Assembly (NCBI GenBank): GCA_016292775.1
Contig: JAEDFN010000059.1
Location: 1 to 8,664, forward strand
From: Paludibacteraceae bacterium
GTDB lineage: Bacteria > Bacteroidota > Bacteroidia > Bacteroidales > Paludibacteraceae
Length of the DNA: 8,664 nucleotides
Direction: 5' to 3'
The notes below the pieces were generated by a model. It was given only the letters and a program-made list of their open reading frames with translations, had not been told where the DNA came from and searched no databases. Position numbers and translations under genes: made by a program. Positions 7,446 through 8,664 of this stretch are shown piece after piece. Each line of letters opens with the position of its first letter. Within the stretch, counting starts at the first letter, position 1.

Positions 7446-7778
7446 TTAAGGTTTACGAATATAATGCGGCATGCTATCCGGGAGCACCAAAGAGAGCTCT
7501 ACATAACCACCGAAATCGCCGTTTTCTTCAAACCAAGGGGCTTGATAGATAAGTTTTTTAAGGCCCTCTTTTTCGATAGTATAAGCATTGACATTATGAT
7601 TTTTAAGGAGTCCGCGAAGGATTTCTGCGGCTCTATCAGGATGGCAATCAAAGAGAGATTTACCAATCAAATCTCCGTATTTTTTAAATGTATCTTTAGA
7701 TTTGGAGTTCATATCCAATACATTACCATCTTTATCACAAACAGTTATTGCGAAAGGCACATTACGAAGTTGTTCCAT
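7446..7778 (-). CDS. Small stand-alone PAS-domain protein
   Basis: A 110-residue protein that is a single PAS domain with no output domain, signal peptide or membrane segment; likely cytoplasmic. The opening NVPFAITVCDKDGNVLDMN (6-24) is a typical PAS start, with N24 in the usual position. IGKSLFDCHPDRAAEIL (38-54) carries a Cys-His-Pro motif (C45-H46-P47) that, from memory, resembles the NCHP motif of the PAS domains (PAS_10 type) attached to DUF438 hemerythrin-like proteins. The C-terminal strands include LIYQAPWFEENGDFGGYVELSL (76-97), then a short LPDSMPHYIRKP tail. Its ligand, if any, cannot be told; C45 and H46 are candidates for heme, metal or redox contact, which is inference. It begins 7 bases after the cdaA stop codon and so is almost certainly cotranscribed and probably coupled with it. 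This suggests, but does not show, a role near c-di-AMP signalling. Confidence 0.87.
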   Translation of the reverse strand: MEQLRNVPFAITVCDKDGNVLDMNSKSKDTFKKYGDLIGKSLFDCHPDRAAEILRGLLKNHNVNAYTIEKEGLKKLIYQAPWFEENGDFGGYVELSLVLPDSMPHYIRKP

Positions 7779-7785
7779 AAAAAAG

Positions 7786-8559
7786 TTATTTTAATAATTC
7801 TGTTAATTGACGTTCAAGGTCTTCGGGTGTAAGATTAAGTTTATAAGCACCATCAATAGCGAGAGAGATAGTACCGGTTTCTTCAGAGATAATTATGACT
7901 ACGGCATCGGAGCACTCGCTGATACCGAGAGCGGCACGGTGACGCATTCCGAGGTGGCGAGGAATATCCGGTTTATGAGACATCGGGAGTTGCGCACTTG
8001 CGGCAACAATTTTCCCATCGGCAATAATCATAGCACCATCATGTAAAGGGCTATTTTTAAAAAAGATATTCTCGATAAGACGGGCATTAATATCAGCAGT
8101 GAATAAGTCGGGTTTATCGATAAAATCTTCAAGAGCAGTAGAACGCTTGATAACGATAAGGGCGCCCGTTTTTGAGCGGGACATATTTCTGCAAGCGTAC
8201 ACCAACTCCATAGTAGGGAACGAGTTGGTAACCACATCTTTAGATTTGTTAAACAGATTAGAAAACTCGGTTAGAATCTTCCAGTTCGACTTAGTACCCA
8301 ATTGTCGGAAGAAACGACGTATTTCGTTTTGAAAGATAACAACAAGGGCGAAGGCACCAACGCTAATCAACTGATTAAGAAGAGCACCGGTAAGTTTAAG
8401 ATTAAAAACCTTAACAATAAGAAACCAACATACAACGAAAGCTACAATACCGACGAAGATATTAACGGCACCTGATTTCTTCATCAACTTAAAGATTTGA
8501 AACAGGATAAAAGCCATTAAGAAGATGTCAATAATATCTTTCCATGTAGGATATATCAT
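7786..8559 (-). CDS. cdaA: Membrane diadenylate cyclase CdaA (c-di-AMP synthase)
   Basis: Inner-membrane enzyme of 257 residues that condenses two ATP into cyclic di-AMP, a second messenger usually tied to potassium/osmolyte balance and cell-wall homeostasis. Three N-terminal hydrophobic segments are visible at about 11-25, 32-50 and 60-76. A short helical linker leads to the cytoplasmic DAC (DisA_N) domain from about 100. Both catalytic signatures are intact: DGA (174-176) in SPLHDGAMII, and RHR (206-208) in GMRHRAALGISE. SEETGTISLAIDG (225-237) closes the domain. Length and layout match CdaA/DacA rather than DisA (no HhH DNA-binding domain) or CdaS (it has membrane segments). A promoter box lies 37 bases upstream. 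No ybbR/cdaR-type regulator or glmM accompanies it, unlike the usual Firmicutes arrangement; the next gene is a small PAS protein. Confidence 0.96.
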   Translation of the reverse strand: MIYPTWKDIIDIFLMAFILFQIFKLMKKSGAVNIFVGIVAFVVCWFLIVKVFNLKLTGALLNQLISVGAFALVVIFQNEIRRFFRQLGTKSNWKILTEFSNLFNKSKDVVTNSFPTMELVYACRNMSRSKTGALIVIKRSTALEDFIDKPDLFTADINARLIENIFFKNSPLHDGAMIIADGKIVAASAQLPMSHKPDIPRHLGMRHRAALGISECSDAVVIIISEETGTISLAIDGAYKLNLTPEDLERQLTELLK

Positions 8560-8595
8560 ATAATCAAGACGTTATAAGTTACTAAAATTATTTTG

Positions 8596-8603
8596 CAAAG
8601 GTA
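8596..8603 (-). promoter_or_regulatory. Bacteroidota -7 box for the cdaA-PAS unit
   Basis: The minus strand reads TACCTTTG, an exact TAnnTTTG match in the often-seen TTTGTACCTTTGC context. The -33 element about 20 bases upstream is only T/C-rich (CTCCTTTC). Initiation near 8589 would give a leader of about 30 bases before the cdaA ATG at 8559. The remaining DNA to the window end (8604-8664) is A/G-rich on the plus strand, and I see no gene in it. Confidence 0.7.
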
Positions 8604-8664
8604 CAAATTTTTTCATAGAAAGGAGATAAAATAGAGGATAATTTTTTGAGGAAAAAGGGGAAAA

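Noticed and set aside
7464..8332. Plus-strand open frames of 77-122 codons antisense to the PAS and cdaA genes
   Set aside because: They overlap strongly conserved catalytic blocks of CdaA and the PAS domain on the other strand and have no promoter or domain support.
1..8664. tRNA or rRNA genes, CRISPR arrays, insertion sequences, phage or conjugative modules, defence systems
   Set aside because: No cloverleaf-like unit, regularly spaced repeat, transposase, integrase or terminal inverted repeat was seen; gene content is core metabolism and translation throughout.
8604..8664. Possible start of another gene at the right edge
   Set aside because: Plus strand has no ATG followed by an open frame in this A/G-rich stretch, and the minus strand here is upstream of the cdaA promoter with no recognisable coding sequence; the stretch is too short to decide.

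Overview
The window looks like ordinary core-genome DNA from a low-GC member of the Bacteroidota, most likely order Bacteroidales. Three things support this. Three intergenic regions carry exact matches to the Bacteroidota sigma-factor -7 box TAnnTTTG. There is a GldJ-type lipoprotein, a family restricted to this phylum. Start codons are preceded by A/T-rich sequence rather than strong Shine-Dalgarno sites. I cannot name a genus from sequence alone. Seven complete genes and one gene cut by the left edge account for nearly all of the window.

Left part (1-2473, minus strand): the N-terminal 279 codons of asparaginyl-tRNA synthetase (asnS) run off the left edge. Upstream of it, after a hairpin terminator, is a 516-residue GldJ-like outer-membrane lipoprotein with a non-catalytic SUMF1/FGE fold and an embedded EF-hand-type loop. 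A 225-bp divergent region (2474-2698) holds outward-facing promoters for this gene and for the plus-strand operon.

Middle part (2699-7289, plus strand): four closely packed genes probably form one transcript. They are folP (dihydropteroate synthase), a YafV-type omega-amidase overlapping folP by 4 bp, the 4Fe-4S 23S rRNA uracil-5-methyltransferase rlmD, and a CCA-adding tRNA nucleotidyltransferase with an HD domain. The operon joins folate synthesis, metabolite repair, rRNA modification and tRNA 3'-end maturation. It ends at a strong hairpin that also faces the convergent minus-strand unit.

Right part (7446-8603, minus strand): a two-gene unit has its own promoter. cdaA encodes a membrane diadenylate cyclase that makes c-di-AMP. 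Seven bases after it comes a 110-residue stand-alone PAS-domain protein. Minus-strand DNA upstream of the promoter (8604-8664) shows no gene.

I did not find a clearly new biological system. The points most worth a second look are the tight pairing of the c-di-AMP cyclase with a small PAS protein, the EF-hand-like loop inside the GldJ-like protein, and the hairpin only about 25 bases ahead of asnS with no recognisable promoter after it.
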